Below are positions 1-5,429 of a DNA stretch of 11,333 nt, in pieces. The notes under the pieces are model-generated. The model had not been told where the DNA came from. It worked only from the letters and a program-made list of their open reading frames with translations, and searched no databases. Source of the DNA: an uncultured Caryophanales bacterium (lineage in GTDB: Bacteria > Bacillota_I > Bacilli_A > RF39 > UBA660); contig CAMIXP010000034.1 in assembly GCA_946402785.1 (NCBI GenBank), forward strand, positions 1 through 11,333, in the 5' to 3' direction. The translations under genes and the position numbers were made by a program. Numbering within the stretch: position 1 is the stretch's first letter; every line of letters begins with the position of its first letter.

Positions 1-182
1 TTCATATCTTTTCCTTCATGATCTGCGATTCTTTGACGAACAATGAAAGACAAACTACGAAGTAAGTTATCGACATCTTCATCACTTAAAGGCATACCAC
101 TTTGATATAACTCTTCTATTTCTAAAAGATGGTTCTTATCAACGACTTCTTCACATAAATCAAAATCAATTACTTTTTCCAT
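1..182 (-). CDS. Hypothetical protein, N-terminal 60 residues only (runs off the window)
   Basis: The reading frame starts with ATG at 182 and stays open to the left edge, giving 60 codons. The start is supported by a purine-rich ribosome-binding site (GAGGGGAT) six or seven bases upstream and by an extended -10 promoter at 237-245. The visible part starts MEKVIDFDLCEE, is acidic and looks helical (ELYQSGMPLSDEDVDNLL), and ends in a more basic stretch (IVRQRIADHEGK). There is no signal peptide or membrane segment, so it is probably cytosolic. I do not recognise the family from this fragment. It follows the gene at 271-915 on the same strand, but the terminator at 252-272 and the separate promoter suggest it is transcribed on its own. 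Confidence 0.7.
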   Translation of the reverse strand, partial: MEKVIDFDLCEEVVDKNHLLEIEELYQSGMPLSDEDVDNLLRSLSFIVRQRIADHEGKDM

Positions 183-236
183 AAAGATCCCCTCTCTAAT
201 AAGTAGCATTCCATTCTTTCAAATATTCATACTCAT

Positions 237-245
237 ATTATAACA
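237..245 (-). promoter_or_regulatory. Extended -10 promoter of the partial gene 1-182
   Basis: The minus strand reads TGTTATAAT, a perfect extended -10. A weak -35 match (AGGACA, 18-bp spacing) would fall inside the terminator hairpin of the preceding gene. About 55 bases of leader separate it from the start codon at 182. Confidence 0.6.
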
Positions 246-251
246 CAAGAA

Positions 252-272
252 AAGACTAGATGTCCTAGTCTT
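252..272 (-). terminator. CTAG-type intrinsic terminator after the gene 271-915
   Basis: An 8-bp perfect stem (AAGACTAG / CTAGTCTT) with a 5-base loop is followed on the minus strand by a short T-rich run (TTTTC). The TAA stop of the gene at 271-915 overlaps the foot of the stem. Confidence 0.7.
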
Positions 273-915
273 AAGATTGTTTCATTTGAATCTTTGTTAA
301 TACTTTATTTTTTTCTGAATCTTCAAGATATGGTTTATCATAAACTTTCATATGTCTTACAAAGTAGTTAGCTAAAGAATCATCATCCGCAAATACATAT
401 ACACCCATGTTTGGCTTAGGATGGGCATGAAAATGTCCACTAATAGATGTTTGTGGATATAAAGCATCGACATAAAAGTCACAACCAGCTTCATCAATTT
501 CATGTAATTCCTTTTGAATCATAGGAAGATCTTTTTGTCTTCTAACAAGTTCTCTTACACTTTTACGAAGTAAGTATATTTTAGGAACTCTCTCAGCTAA
601 ATCCAAAAACTCTCCTGAATCTTTATCGACATGCGTAATTAAAGGAGTACCACTGGTTGGGAATAACCAAATAGAAGTCATAAGAAAATCTTTTGTATGA
701 TGTTGTTGTAATCCATTAAAAGAAATATCATCCAACCAACTGCATTTTTTCTTCATAGACTGAATTGGATCCTTTACTAACTTTAAGAATTCTGCATCTT
801 TTTCTTTCCTTTGTTGGATGTAATCTCCTAATGTAATGGTATCTCCATTAGATAAATGAAAGAACTCTGCTTCTGTTTGACCACTATTAATAAAATCTTT
901 AATATTTTTTTCCAT
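271..915 (-). CDS. Hypothetical protein, 214 aa, with an HFHAHP motif
   Basis: This is a 214-residue soluble protein with no signal peptide or membrane segment. I chose the ATG at 915 because AGGTGAGG lies just before it. An in-frame GTG at 927 falls inside that ribosome-binding site and would be too close to use it. I do not recognise the family. Visible features are a charged helical N-terminal region (residues 30-60, rich in K and E), a central segment around residues 76-110 with hydrophobic strands (LMTSIWLFP), a basic helix at 117-130 (RKSVRELVRRQK), and a His-rich motif HFHAHP at 161-166 followed by a strand (GVYVFADDD). The His cluster could bind metal, but that is only a guess. It has its own promoter (936-944) and terminator (252-272), so it is probably monocistronic. 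Confidence 0.75.
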   Translation of the reverse strand: MEKNIKDFINSGQTEAEFFHLSNGDTITLGDYIQQRKEKDAEFLKLVKDPIQSMKKKCSWLDDISFNGLQQHHTKDFLMTSIWLFPTSGTPLITHVDKDSGEFLDLAERVPKIYLLRKSVRELVRRQKDLPMIQKELHEIDEAGCDFYVDALYPQTSISGHFHAHPKPNMGVYVFADDDSLANYFVRHMKVYDKPYLEDSEKNKVLTKIQMKQS

Positions 916-935
916 ATTCTTCCTCACCTAAAACG

Positions 936-944
936 ATTATATCA
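936..944 (-). promoter_or_regulatory. Extended -10 promoter of the gene 271-915
   Basis: The minus strand reads TGATATAAT, a perfect extended -10, about 20 bases upstream of the start codon at 915. There is no convincing -35 box. Confidence 0.6.
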
Positions 945-967
945 CGATTAAAAAATGAAATACTATA

Positions 968-994
968 AAAAAAACTAGAAAATCTAGTCTTTTT
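968..994 (-). terminator. CTAG-type intrinsic terminator after the gene 997-1689
   Basis: Core arms ACTAGA (974-979) and TCTAGT (983-988) have a 3-base loop. The A/C mismatch at 973/989 becomes a G-U wobble in the minus-strand RNA, which extends the stem into the A/T run and supports use on that strand. A long T tract follows. Confidence 0.75.
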
Positions 995-996
995 CA

Positions 997-1689
997 TTAC
1001 ATATGATTTTGAGTCTCATCTTGAGGAAAAGGAATTCCATATCGATGAGAAATTTCAATGGCTAAATCCGTGTAATAACTATCATTACATACAACCTCTA
1101 CAGGAGTGGCGATACTAGCATCTAACATTATTTCATTATGTCGAGATTTATAATCATTTTTACTCGTATCCATCGCAAGTTTCGGAGTCATCAAAGGAGT
1201 TCCCAAATTATAAGAGTTAACAACTCTACCATCATCCAACACTTTAATCGTAAACATAGACTGACGGTGTGGTGGTTCCACAACAACACCTGCATCTTTC
1301 TCGCGTGCCCCTAAAAAGCCATCTACAGTGGTTGTATAACGAATTCCAACAACAGAATTGCAGAATACTTCCACATCCCCAAATGTCGCTGAAACGACAG
1401 GATTTTCCGTATTTAAAACATCATGCTTTAACCAGTGAATAAACTGATTCCCTTGCTTTTCTTCATATTCCCATGTCTTAAAAGCTAAACCTTTTAATTC
1501 TGTTTCTACAAGATTAACTGTATCCAAATCTTGATGGGAAGAAATTTGTTCTAACATTCTTCTTAAAAGATTCATCTCTTCTTCACTATATAAGAAACTA
1601 TAATCCTGAATCATACTCTTGATAGATTCCAAAACAAGGATACATAATCTACTAATATTTAACGCATTACTATTATTATCTATTCTCAT
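997..1689 (-). CDS. Hypothetical protein, 230 aa, unrecognised
   Basis: This is a 230-residue soluble protein of a family I do not recognise. I chose the ATG at 1689, preceded by a GTGATTA ribosome-binding site; an in-frame GTG at 1698 is part of that site. The first 90 residues are helical (SRLCILVLESIKSMI, then EEEMNLLRRMLEQI). From about residue 100 the sequence is strand-rich: VSATFGDVEVFCNSVVGIRYTT, then FTIKVLDDGRVVNSYNLG, consistent with an alpha N-terminal plus beta C-terminal fold. It ends in an amphipathic segment, YTDLAIEISHRYGIPFP. No catalytic motif is evident. It has its own extended -10 promoter (1705-1713) and a terminator directly after the stop, so it is probably expressed alone. 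Confidence 0.75.
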   Translation of the reverse strand: MRIDNNSNALNISRLCILVLESIKSMIQDYSFLYSEEEMNLLRRMLEQISSHQDLDTVNLVETELKGLAFKTWEYEEKQGNQFIHWLKHDVLNTENPVVSATFGDVEVFCNSVVGIRYTTTVDGFLGAREKDAGVVVEPPHRQSMFTIKVLDDGRVVNSYNLGTPLMTPKLAMDTSKNDYKSRHNEIMLDASIATPVEVVCNDSYYTDLAIEISHRYGIPFPQDETQNHM

Positions 1690-1704
1690 ATTAATCACAT
1701 GATC

Positions 1705-1713
1705 ATTATAACA
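1705..1713 (-). promoter_or_regulatory. Extended -10 promoter of the gene 997-1689
   Basis: The minus strand reads TGTTATAAT, directly after the T tract of the upstream Nudix-gene terminator and about 16 bases before the start at 1689. The leader would be very short. Confidence 0.6.
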
Positions 1714-1715
1714 TA

Positions 1716-1741
1716 AAAAAACTAGATTACTCTAGTCTTTT
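1716..1741 (-). terminator. CTAG-type intrinsic terminator after the Nudix gene
   Basis: Arms ACTAGA (1721-1726) and TCTAGT (1731-1736) have a 4-base loop. The A/C pair at 1720/1737 is a G-U wobble in minus-strand RNA. A T tract follows and runs directly into the next promoter. Confidence 0.75.
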
Positions 1742-2255
1742 AAGAATCCTTATCTTTATATATTTTAAATAATTGTAACATCTCTTTCGCAATACCATGT
1801 TCATCTTCATAGATTTCGATATTATGAAGGATTTCTTCTTCCACTTGATCAAGAGGTATCGTTCTTAATTCAAAATGTCCTTTTTTCTCAGATTCTGTAT
1901 ATTTAGTTTTTTCTAAATGAGGCTCTTCATCTGTTAGAATTTCATAGTAATAAATTTCTATCTTTCGATTCTTACCAACAGAAGGCCAATCTTTATAATA
2001 ACCTATCGTACATGCAAAGGGATCAGCTGATTTGATATTTAAATCAATACCTGTCTCTTCTAACACTTCTCGATTAATAGCATCAATTAAGTTTTCCCCT
2101 TCTTCTACATGTCCACCAGGAAACTGATATTCATGATGAGAATATCCAAGTAATATTTCATTTCGAGAATTTACTAATAATAGTTTAACTCTTTGAACAA
2201 CTTCCGTCATATCTTCATCTTTTAAATGAGAATCATTTATAATGATCTTTTTCAT
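1740..2255 (-). CDS. Nudix hydrolase family protein
   Basis: The 171-residue protein carries a complete Nudix box at residues 48-70: G48-x5-E54-x7-R62-E63-V-L-E66-E67-T-G69-I70 matches the consensus GX5EX7REUXEEXGU with no deviation. Nudix enzymes use this helix-loop-helix to bind Mg2+ and hydrolyse a nucleoside diphosphate linked to another group. The substrate cannot be told from the box. FPGGHVEEGE before the box resembles the NTP-pyrophosphatase/MutT-like subfamily, but the tail (residues 75-171) is longer than in MutT and unrecognised. I chose the ATG at 2255 (MKKIIIND) because AGGTGAAA lies at good spacing; the in-frame start at 2270 would bury that site. It is cytosolic and has its own terminator. 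Family assignment is firm; substrate is open. Confidence 0.93.
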   Translation of the reverse strand: MKKIIINDSHLKDEDMTEVVQRVKLLLVNSRNEILLGYSHHEYQFPGGHVEEGENLIDAINREVLEETGIDLNIKSADPFACTIGYYKDWPSVGKNRKIEIYYYEILTDEEPHLEKTKYTESEKKGHFELRTIPLDQVEEEILHNIEIYEDEHGIAKEMLQLFKIYKDKDS

Positions 2256-2267
2256 AGTTTCACCTAT

Positions 2268-2276
2268 CAAAAGTTT
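2268..2276 (-). promoter_or_regulatory. Possible weak -10 of the Nudix gene
   Basis: The minus strand shows TATATGATAAACT straight after the T tract of the hairpin at 2290-2314, the same placement as the other promoters here. The match to TGnTATAAT is imperfect and the exact hexamer is uncertain. Confidence 0.3.
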
Positions 2277-2289
2277 ATCATATAAAAAA

Positions 2290-2314
2290 GAAAAGAACCA
2301 TATAAGTTCTTTTC
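2290..2314 (-). terminator. Intrinsic terminator with a non-CTAG stem, upstream of the Nudix gene
   Basis: A perfect 9-bp stem (GAAAAGAAC / GTTCTTTTC) with a 7-base loop is followed on the minus strand by six T residues. No confident gene lies upstream on this strand. It differs in stem sequence from every other terminator in the window. It may end a remnant or small transcript, or attenuate the Nudix leader. Confidence 0.65.
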
Positions 2315-2325
2315 AAATTGAATTT

Positions 2326-2394
2326 CTAAGATTGTTCAGGTTCTGATGTTAAGTAAATAAGAGTAGAATAAATTGAAAAAAAGTAAGAAACCAT
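2326..2394 (-). other. Possible small ORF or gene remnant, 22 codons, in the gap before the terminator
   Basis: The minus strand reads an ATG at 2394 followed by 22 codons and TAG, ending in TSEPEQS, and the stop lies 11 bases before the terminator at 2290-2314. The first part is hydrophobic and the end is acidic, as in the tail of a longer protein. There is no ribosome-binding site, and the region overlaps the plus-strand promoter at 2373-2401. It is therefore more likely a remnant or chance frame than an expressed peptide. Otherwise the gap 2256-2439 holds only the terminator and promoters described here. Confidence 0.2.
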
Positions 2395-2401
2395 TTATAA
2401 T
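2373..2401 (+). promoter_or_regulatory. Sigma-A-type promoter of the amidotransferase-like gene
   Basis: TTGAAA (2373-2378) and a perfect TATAAT (2396-2401) are separated by exactly 17 bp, about 40 bases upstream of the start at 2440. It is the only promoter in the window with a clear -35 box at standard spacing. Confidence 0.8.
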
Positions 2402-2439
2402 AATAAGCAATCAAATTTGATATACATGGAGTGAGATTT

Positions 2440-3309
2440 ATGTGTAGACAAGTAGTAGGAAATAAAAAAGGATATATGACCATTGATAAAGAATACGGTG
2501 GTCTGGAACATTATCTTAGTTGGTTAATCTTTGAGCGTGGTGGAAATGGCAATGGAGTTGTTTTTGTAAAAGACAAAAGAATAATCAAGTTCAAAAAGAA
2601 TATCAATCTAAGTATAGAAGAAATTGCTGAAGATTTAAGAAAAACAGATTATGATTATGCACTATTTCATACAAGACTCGCATCTGTTGGATCTGTTTGT
2701 AGAAGTAATGTCCATCACTTTGTCTTTTCACCGGACTTTGCTCTCGCCATGAACGGTGGAGAAAATTGTAGTGACATAGAAATCAGTGATAGAAGACCCG
2801 ATATGACAGATGCAGAAGTAATCGCAAGAGCTATGTTTGAAAGTGGAGAACACCCAAAAGAGTTTTTAAGAAAACATACAAATAGAAGTGCCTATACAGG
2901 AGTATATAAAGGAAAACCATATGTCTTTACAAAAAACAAAGATATTATGATGCTATTAAAAAAGAAAGACGCCTTCCTCTTCTCATCAGACTTTCCATGG
3001 CAATACTATGGTCAAAATATTTATACATTTACATCAGATGATACTCTCTATTGGGAAGAAGGAATGGAACTTCCTACCAACATTCAAGAAACATTCGATG
3101 CCAATGAATTAGTAAATGGACCAAACAAAAATGATTCATTAAGAGATGCAGTAAAAGCAAATCCTGAATATAGAAAATTAATAAGTAGAATTATATATCA
3201 ATTGGATAAAGAAGTAGATACAGCAGAAACTATCTATGCACAAAATAAAAGAATAAACCAAGAAGATATTGATAGAAACATTTCTGTCAAAGAATTATTT
3301 AAAATATAA
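2440..3309 (+). CDS. Class II glutamine amidotransferase (Ntn-hydrolase) domain protein, stand-alone
   Basis: The 289-residue protein reads as a GATase-2 domain with no attached synthase domain. The start is decided by chemistry and by the ribosome-binding site: GGAGTGAG lies five bases before the ATG at 2440, which gives Met-Cys-Arg, so Met removal exposes Cys as the N-terminal nucleophile. A GTG at 2431 would put nine extra bases in front and hide the Cys. Matches to the GlmS-type domain, in order, are FHTRLASVG at 76-84 (Arg79 aligns with the glutamine-carboxylate Arg of HTRWATHG), NVHHF at 90-94, MNGGEN at 104-109 (the Asn-Gly oxyanion pair) and TDAEVIARA at 123-131 (Asp124, glutamine amino group). 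FSSD at 181-184 resembles the conserved SD end of the domain. Residues 200-289 are unrecognised and helical. The acceptor of the ammonia, or a plain amidohydrolase role, is unknown. It is the only plus-strand gene, with its own promoter. Confidence 0.85.
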   Translation: MCRQVVGNKKGYMTIDKEYGGLEHYLSWLIFERGGNGNGVVFVKDKRIIKFKKNINLSIEEIAEDLRKTDYDYALFHTRLASVGSVCRSNVHHFVFSPDFALAMNGGENCSDIEISDRRPDMTDAEVIARAMFESGEHPKEFLRKHTNRSAYTGVYKGKPYVFTKNKDIMMLLKKKDAFLFSSDFPWQYYGQNIYTFTSDDTLYWEEGMELPTNIQETFDANELVNGPNKNDSLRDAVKANPEYRKLISRIIYQLDKEVDTAETIYAQNKRINQEDIDRNISVKELFKI

Positions 3310-3335
3310 AAAAGACTAGTTTTTCTAGTCTTTTT
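3309..3335. terminator. Bidirectional CTAG-type terminator between convergent genes
   Basis: A perfect 11-bp stem (AAAAAGACTAG / CTAGTCTTTTT) with a 5-base loop lies between the convergent genes at 2440-3309 and 3356-3907. It has a T run on both strands. It starts at the last base of the plus-strand stop codon. Confidence 0.85.
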
Positions 3336-3355
3336 AAATAGTTAAAAAGAAACAA

Positions 3356-3907
3356 TTATTTTAATTCTAATCCGTCTTTAAATGCGTTTCCAACTCTTTC
3401 TTCCACTTGATAGTATCCATGTGTATAAGGATCAAAAGCAATAGCAGATACTTTTGAAATATCGACATTATCTCCATTCATAACACTTTCATCAGCTGTT
3501 GTATGAACGACTTTTCCTAAAACACCAAAGTCATTATACTCGATAAATTCACACTCTAAACAGATTGGAAACTCATTAATAATAGGAGCATCCACTAGTT
3601 CAGACTTCGTAGCACTTAACCCACTCTTTTCAAATTTATCAGGAGTATTATTTCCAGATACCATTCCAAAAAAATCTGCCTCTTTTACATGTTTACTATC
3701 AGCAACACTGACAGTAAATGCTTTCCTTTCTTTGATGTTTTTAACAGTTTTATGAGACTCTGTTAAATTTAAAATTACTTCATCTCTATCATACATCATT
3801 CCCCATGCAGCATTCATAACATCAACAGATCCATCCTCATTGTATGTCGTAATCATTAGGACTGGCATTGGGAAGATTCCTTCTGTCGTTTTAATTTCTT
3901 TTCTCAT
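3356..3907 (-). CDS. Flavin reductase-like (FMN-binding split-barrel) protein
   Basis: The 183-residue protein resembles the flavin-reductase-like domain family, which binds FMN in a split barrel and often reduces flavin or acts as an NAD(P)H-flavin oxidoreductase. Visible family features are PMPVLMITTYNEDGSVD at residues 13-29, NAAWG at 32-36, the HKTVKNI stretch at 52-58 (typical KT..NI of the flavin-binding edge), FTVSVAD at 64-70, DKF at 90-92, and DAPIINEFPICLECE at 106-120. Length is usual for the family. I chose the ATG at 3907 because GGAGG lies at correct spacing; the in-frame ATG at 3922 overlaps that site. It has no membrane segment and is cytosolic. It has its own extended -10 at 3927-3935 and shares the bidirectional terminator at 3309-3335. 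The physiological substrate is not evident. Confidence 0.88.
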   Translation of the reverse strand: MRKEIKTTEGIFPMPVLMITTYNEDGSVDVMNAAWGMMYDRDEVILNLTESHKTVKNIKERKAFTVSVADSKHVKEADFFGMVSGNNTPDKFEKSGLSATKSELVDAPIINEFPICLECEFIEYNDFGVLGKVVHTTADESVMNGDNVDISKVSAIAFDPYTHGYYQVEERVGNAFKDGLELK

Positions 3908-3926
3908 TTTATCATCCTCCAAACTT

Positions 3927-3935
3927 ATTATAACA
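3927..3935 (-). promoter_or_regulatory. Extended -10 promoter of the flavin-reductase-like gene
   Basis: The minus strand reads TGTTATAAT, 20 bases before the start at 3907 and immediately after the T tract of the preceding terminator. Confidence 0.65.
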
Positions 3936-3938
3936 AAT

Positions 3939-3964
3939 AAAAACTAGATTACTCTAGTCTATTT
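3939..3964 (-). terminator. CTAG-type intrinsic terminator after block copy A
   Basis: Arms ACTAGA (3943-3948) and TCTAGT (3953-3958) have a 4-base loop. The 3942/3959 pair is a G-U wobble in minus-strand RNA, and a T-rich run follows. The stop of the 134-aa gene is six bases from the stem. Confidence 0.7.
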
Positions 3965-4369
3965 TTAAGGCACATATGTCACTTTTGGTTGTTCCAACAT
4001 TCCATTCATTCCACGATGTTTTTCATATGTTTGCTTCATAATAATATCCCAACGCACAAGAGCATGAAATCTTGCTTCCTCAGACATGCCAATCATTTCA
4101 TCAAGTATGGCATTTTTAGCATCAGCCACTGACTCTTTGAATGTTGCTTCATCACCATCATACTTAACATTAAGGACTATATAATAACACCTCATAAAAG
4201 AATCATAATCATCATAGCATCCTGCTGGTAATTCTATATTATCAGTATGTTTAATGCAAGCTGATTCATCTGTAATATTCATTTGTTTCAAAGCTTGTAT
4301 TTCCGCAAACGTTTTATCTAAAGTCGTACGTGTTTCTAAAATTAATCTTGATTTTATTAATTTTTCCAT
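3965..4369 (-). CDS. Hypothetical protein, 134 aa, block copy A
   Basis: I do not recognise this family. It is a small, soluble, mostly helical protein with no signal peptide. The ATG at 4369 follows AAGGTGAT at good spacing. The N-terminal third (IKSRLILETRTTLDKTFAEIQALKQMN) looks like a basic helix pair, a middle region has acidic residues (PAGCYDDYDSF) and a possible strand (YYIVLNVKYDG), and the end is helical (EEARFHALVRWDIIMKQTYEKHRG). It lies 43 bases after the deoxyribosyltransferase-like gene with no terminator between them, so the two are probably co-transcribed, though a separate extended -10 (4391-4399) lies in the gap. It matches the protein at 7314-7718 except for the tail: here EQPKVTYVP, there EQSEPTYKA. 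The difference marks the edge of the homogenised duplication. Confidence 0.75.
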   Translation of the reverse strand: MEKLIKSRLILETRTTLDKTFAEIQALKQMNITDESACIKHTDNIELPAGCYDDYDSFMRCYYIVLNVKYDGDEATFKESVADAKNAILDEMIGMSEEARFHALVRWDIIMKQTYEKHRGMNGMLEQPKVTYVP

Positions 4370-4390
4370 TTCTAATCACCTTCTATTATG

Positions 4391-4399
4391 ATTATATCA
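4391..4399 (-). promoter_or_regulatory. Extended -10 promoter inside the two-gene unit, copy A
   Basis: The minus strand reads TGATATAAT in the gap before the 134-aa gene. It may give that gene extra or independent expression beyond read-through from the preceding gene. Confidence 0.5.
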
Positions 4400-4412
4400 T
4401 ATATTTATTTTT

Positions 4413-4802
4413 TTATCTATGATTTCCCGTATGATTTACATTTTGAGAAATGGTACTTCTAATCATTTCTAACATGTCATTAGAATCCGTATATTCCGCT
4501 ATATTATCGGTAACAGCATAAACAGATCCACTTACTTTTGTTCCCTGTTTATGAATCGCAAAAACAGGAACATGATCATCAAAAGCCCATCCAAGTTCAA
4601 TTCCTAATCCAGTAGATGGATAACTACATTCTGCAATCATTAAATCAATATCACTATAGAAATCCCTCGTATTAGATGAAGAAGCAGATACCTCATGTGG
4701 CAAAAATATTTGATGTTCTTTTAGTTTTTCATCCCCTCGAATAGGTGCATACAACTCATTTTTATAATCAAAATCTTTAGAATGAGCAACATATATCTTC
4801 AT
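4413..4802 (-). CDS. Nucleoside 2-deoxyribosyltransferase-like protein, block copy A
   Basis: The 129-residue protein has the compact Rossmann-like pattern of the nucleoside 2-deoxyribosyltransferase superfamily, whose members cleave or transfer the N-glycosidic bond of (deoxy)nucleosides or nucleotides. Evidence is the N-terminal strand KIYVAHS (residues 2-8) and the central signature at 51-73, starting DIDLMIAECSYPS and ending with G65, G67, E69-L-G-W-A. The Glu before LG (Glu69) aligns with the usual catalytic glutamate, and PSTG (62-65) resembles the nucleotide-binding loop. VPVFAIH (78-84) is the next strand. The ATG at 4802 is chosen because GGAGG is seven bases upstream; the ATG at 4808 is too close to it. 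It is short for the family and may be a minimal nucleotide-binding version. It appears identical to the copy at 7762-8151. Family level is likely; the substrate is unknown. Confidence 0.75.
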   Translation of the reverse strand: MKIYVAHSKDFDYKNELYAPIRGDEKLKEHQIFLPHEVSASSSNTRDFYSDIDLMIAECSYPSTGLGIELGWAFDDHVPVFAIHKQGTKVSGSVYAVTDNIAEYTDSNDMLEMIRSTISQNVNHTGNHR

Positions 4803-4820
4803 AAACATTCCTCCAAATCC

Positions 4821-4829
4821 ATTATATCA
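4821..4829 (-). promoter_or_regulatory. Extended -10 promoter of the deoxyribosyltransferase-like gene, copy A
   Basis: The minus strand reads TGATATAAT, running straight out of the T tract of the terminator at 4834-4855 and 19 bases before the start at 4802. Confidence 0.65.
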
Positions 4830-4833
4830 AAAA

Positions 4834-4855
4834 AAGACTAGATTTCTCTAGTCTT
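4834..4855 (-). terminator. CTAG-type intrinsic terminator after the lipoprotein gene, copy A
   Basis: A perfect 9-bp stem (AAGACTAGA / TCTAGTCTT) with a TTTC loop is followed on the minus strand by seven T residues. It separates the hydrolase-lipoprotein pair from the next two genes. Confidence 0.85.
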
Positions 4856-4865
4856 ATAGAAAAGA

Positions 4866-5384
4866 TTAATCAATATGTACTTGATAATCTTTTACATGAG
4901 GCCATGACCCATTATTATTTTCTGATACATAGAATGTTAAATCCATATTAACAAACTTTTCCATATCTAATTGTTGTTGAGAATAATTATCCATGTATCC
5001 AAAATATACATCATAAGATTCTCCTGGTTTAAATTCTATATAAGGAGAAGCCCATTTCCCTTCTGAATTAGAAATAATAAATCTACCTGTCATATTCAAA
5101 TCATGAATGATTCCTAGTGGTTCAATTCGCAAATCATTTTGAGAATTATTTTTTACATGAAAATGAACAGATGGATATTTCCCTTTCATATTTTTTTCAT
5201 AATAAATAATAGTAATTCTATCATCATCTACCATAGTAGAACCCATATTTTCTTGTTTTGTAGTTTCAGTTTCATTAGAATTTGCTTGATCATTTTTAGA
5301 GGAAACATTTGTCTTATTACCACATCCTGTTATCCCAAGCAACATCAAACATGCAAGAAAACCAAATAGAATACTCTTTTTCAT
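4866..5384 (-). CDS. Putative lipoprotein, 172 aa, block copy A
   Basis: The protein has a typical lipoprotein signal peptide: MKKS, a hydrophobic core (ILFGFLACLMLLG) and the lipobox I-T-G-C with Cys21 as the lipidated residue. It should be attached to the outer face of the membrane. Residues 22-60 are a low-complexity linker rich in S, N, T, E and Q. The rest is strand-rich: ITIIYYEKN, YPSVHFHVKNNSQNDLRI, GRFIISNSEG, YIEFKPGESYDVYFGY, MDLTFYVS. The pattern, and the phrase on free or conserved Asn after a strand, resembles immunoglobulin-like domains of small Gram-positive lipoproteins, but I cannot name a family. The start at 5384 follows AGGTGAT; a longer frame to 5414 lacks that support. 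It lies 45 bases after the hydrolase gene with no terminator between, so the two are probably co-transcribed and could act together at the surface. Confidence 0.85.
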   Translation of the reverse strand: MKKSILFGFLACLMLLGITGCGNKTNVSSKNDQANSNETETTKQENMGSTMVDDDRITIIYYEKNMKGKYPSVHFHVKNNSQNDLRIEPLGIIHDLNMTGRFIISNSEGKWASPYIEFKPGESYDVYFGYMDNYSQQQLDMEKFVNMDLTFYVSENNNGSWPHVKDYQVHID

Positions 5385-5404
5385 ATCATCACCTACTACT
5401 AAAT

Positions 5405-5413
5405 AGTATAACA
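5405..5413 (-). promoter_or_regulatory. Extended -10 promoter of the lipoprotein gene, copy A
   Basis: The minus strand reads TGTTATACT, one base off the consensus, in the gap after the hydrolase gene. It may be an internal promoter of the pair. Confidence 0.45.
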
Positions 5414-5429
5414 TACTTCATAACTCTTT

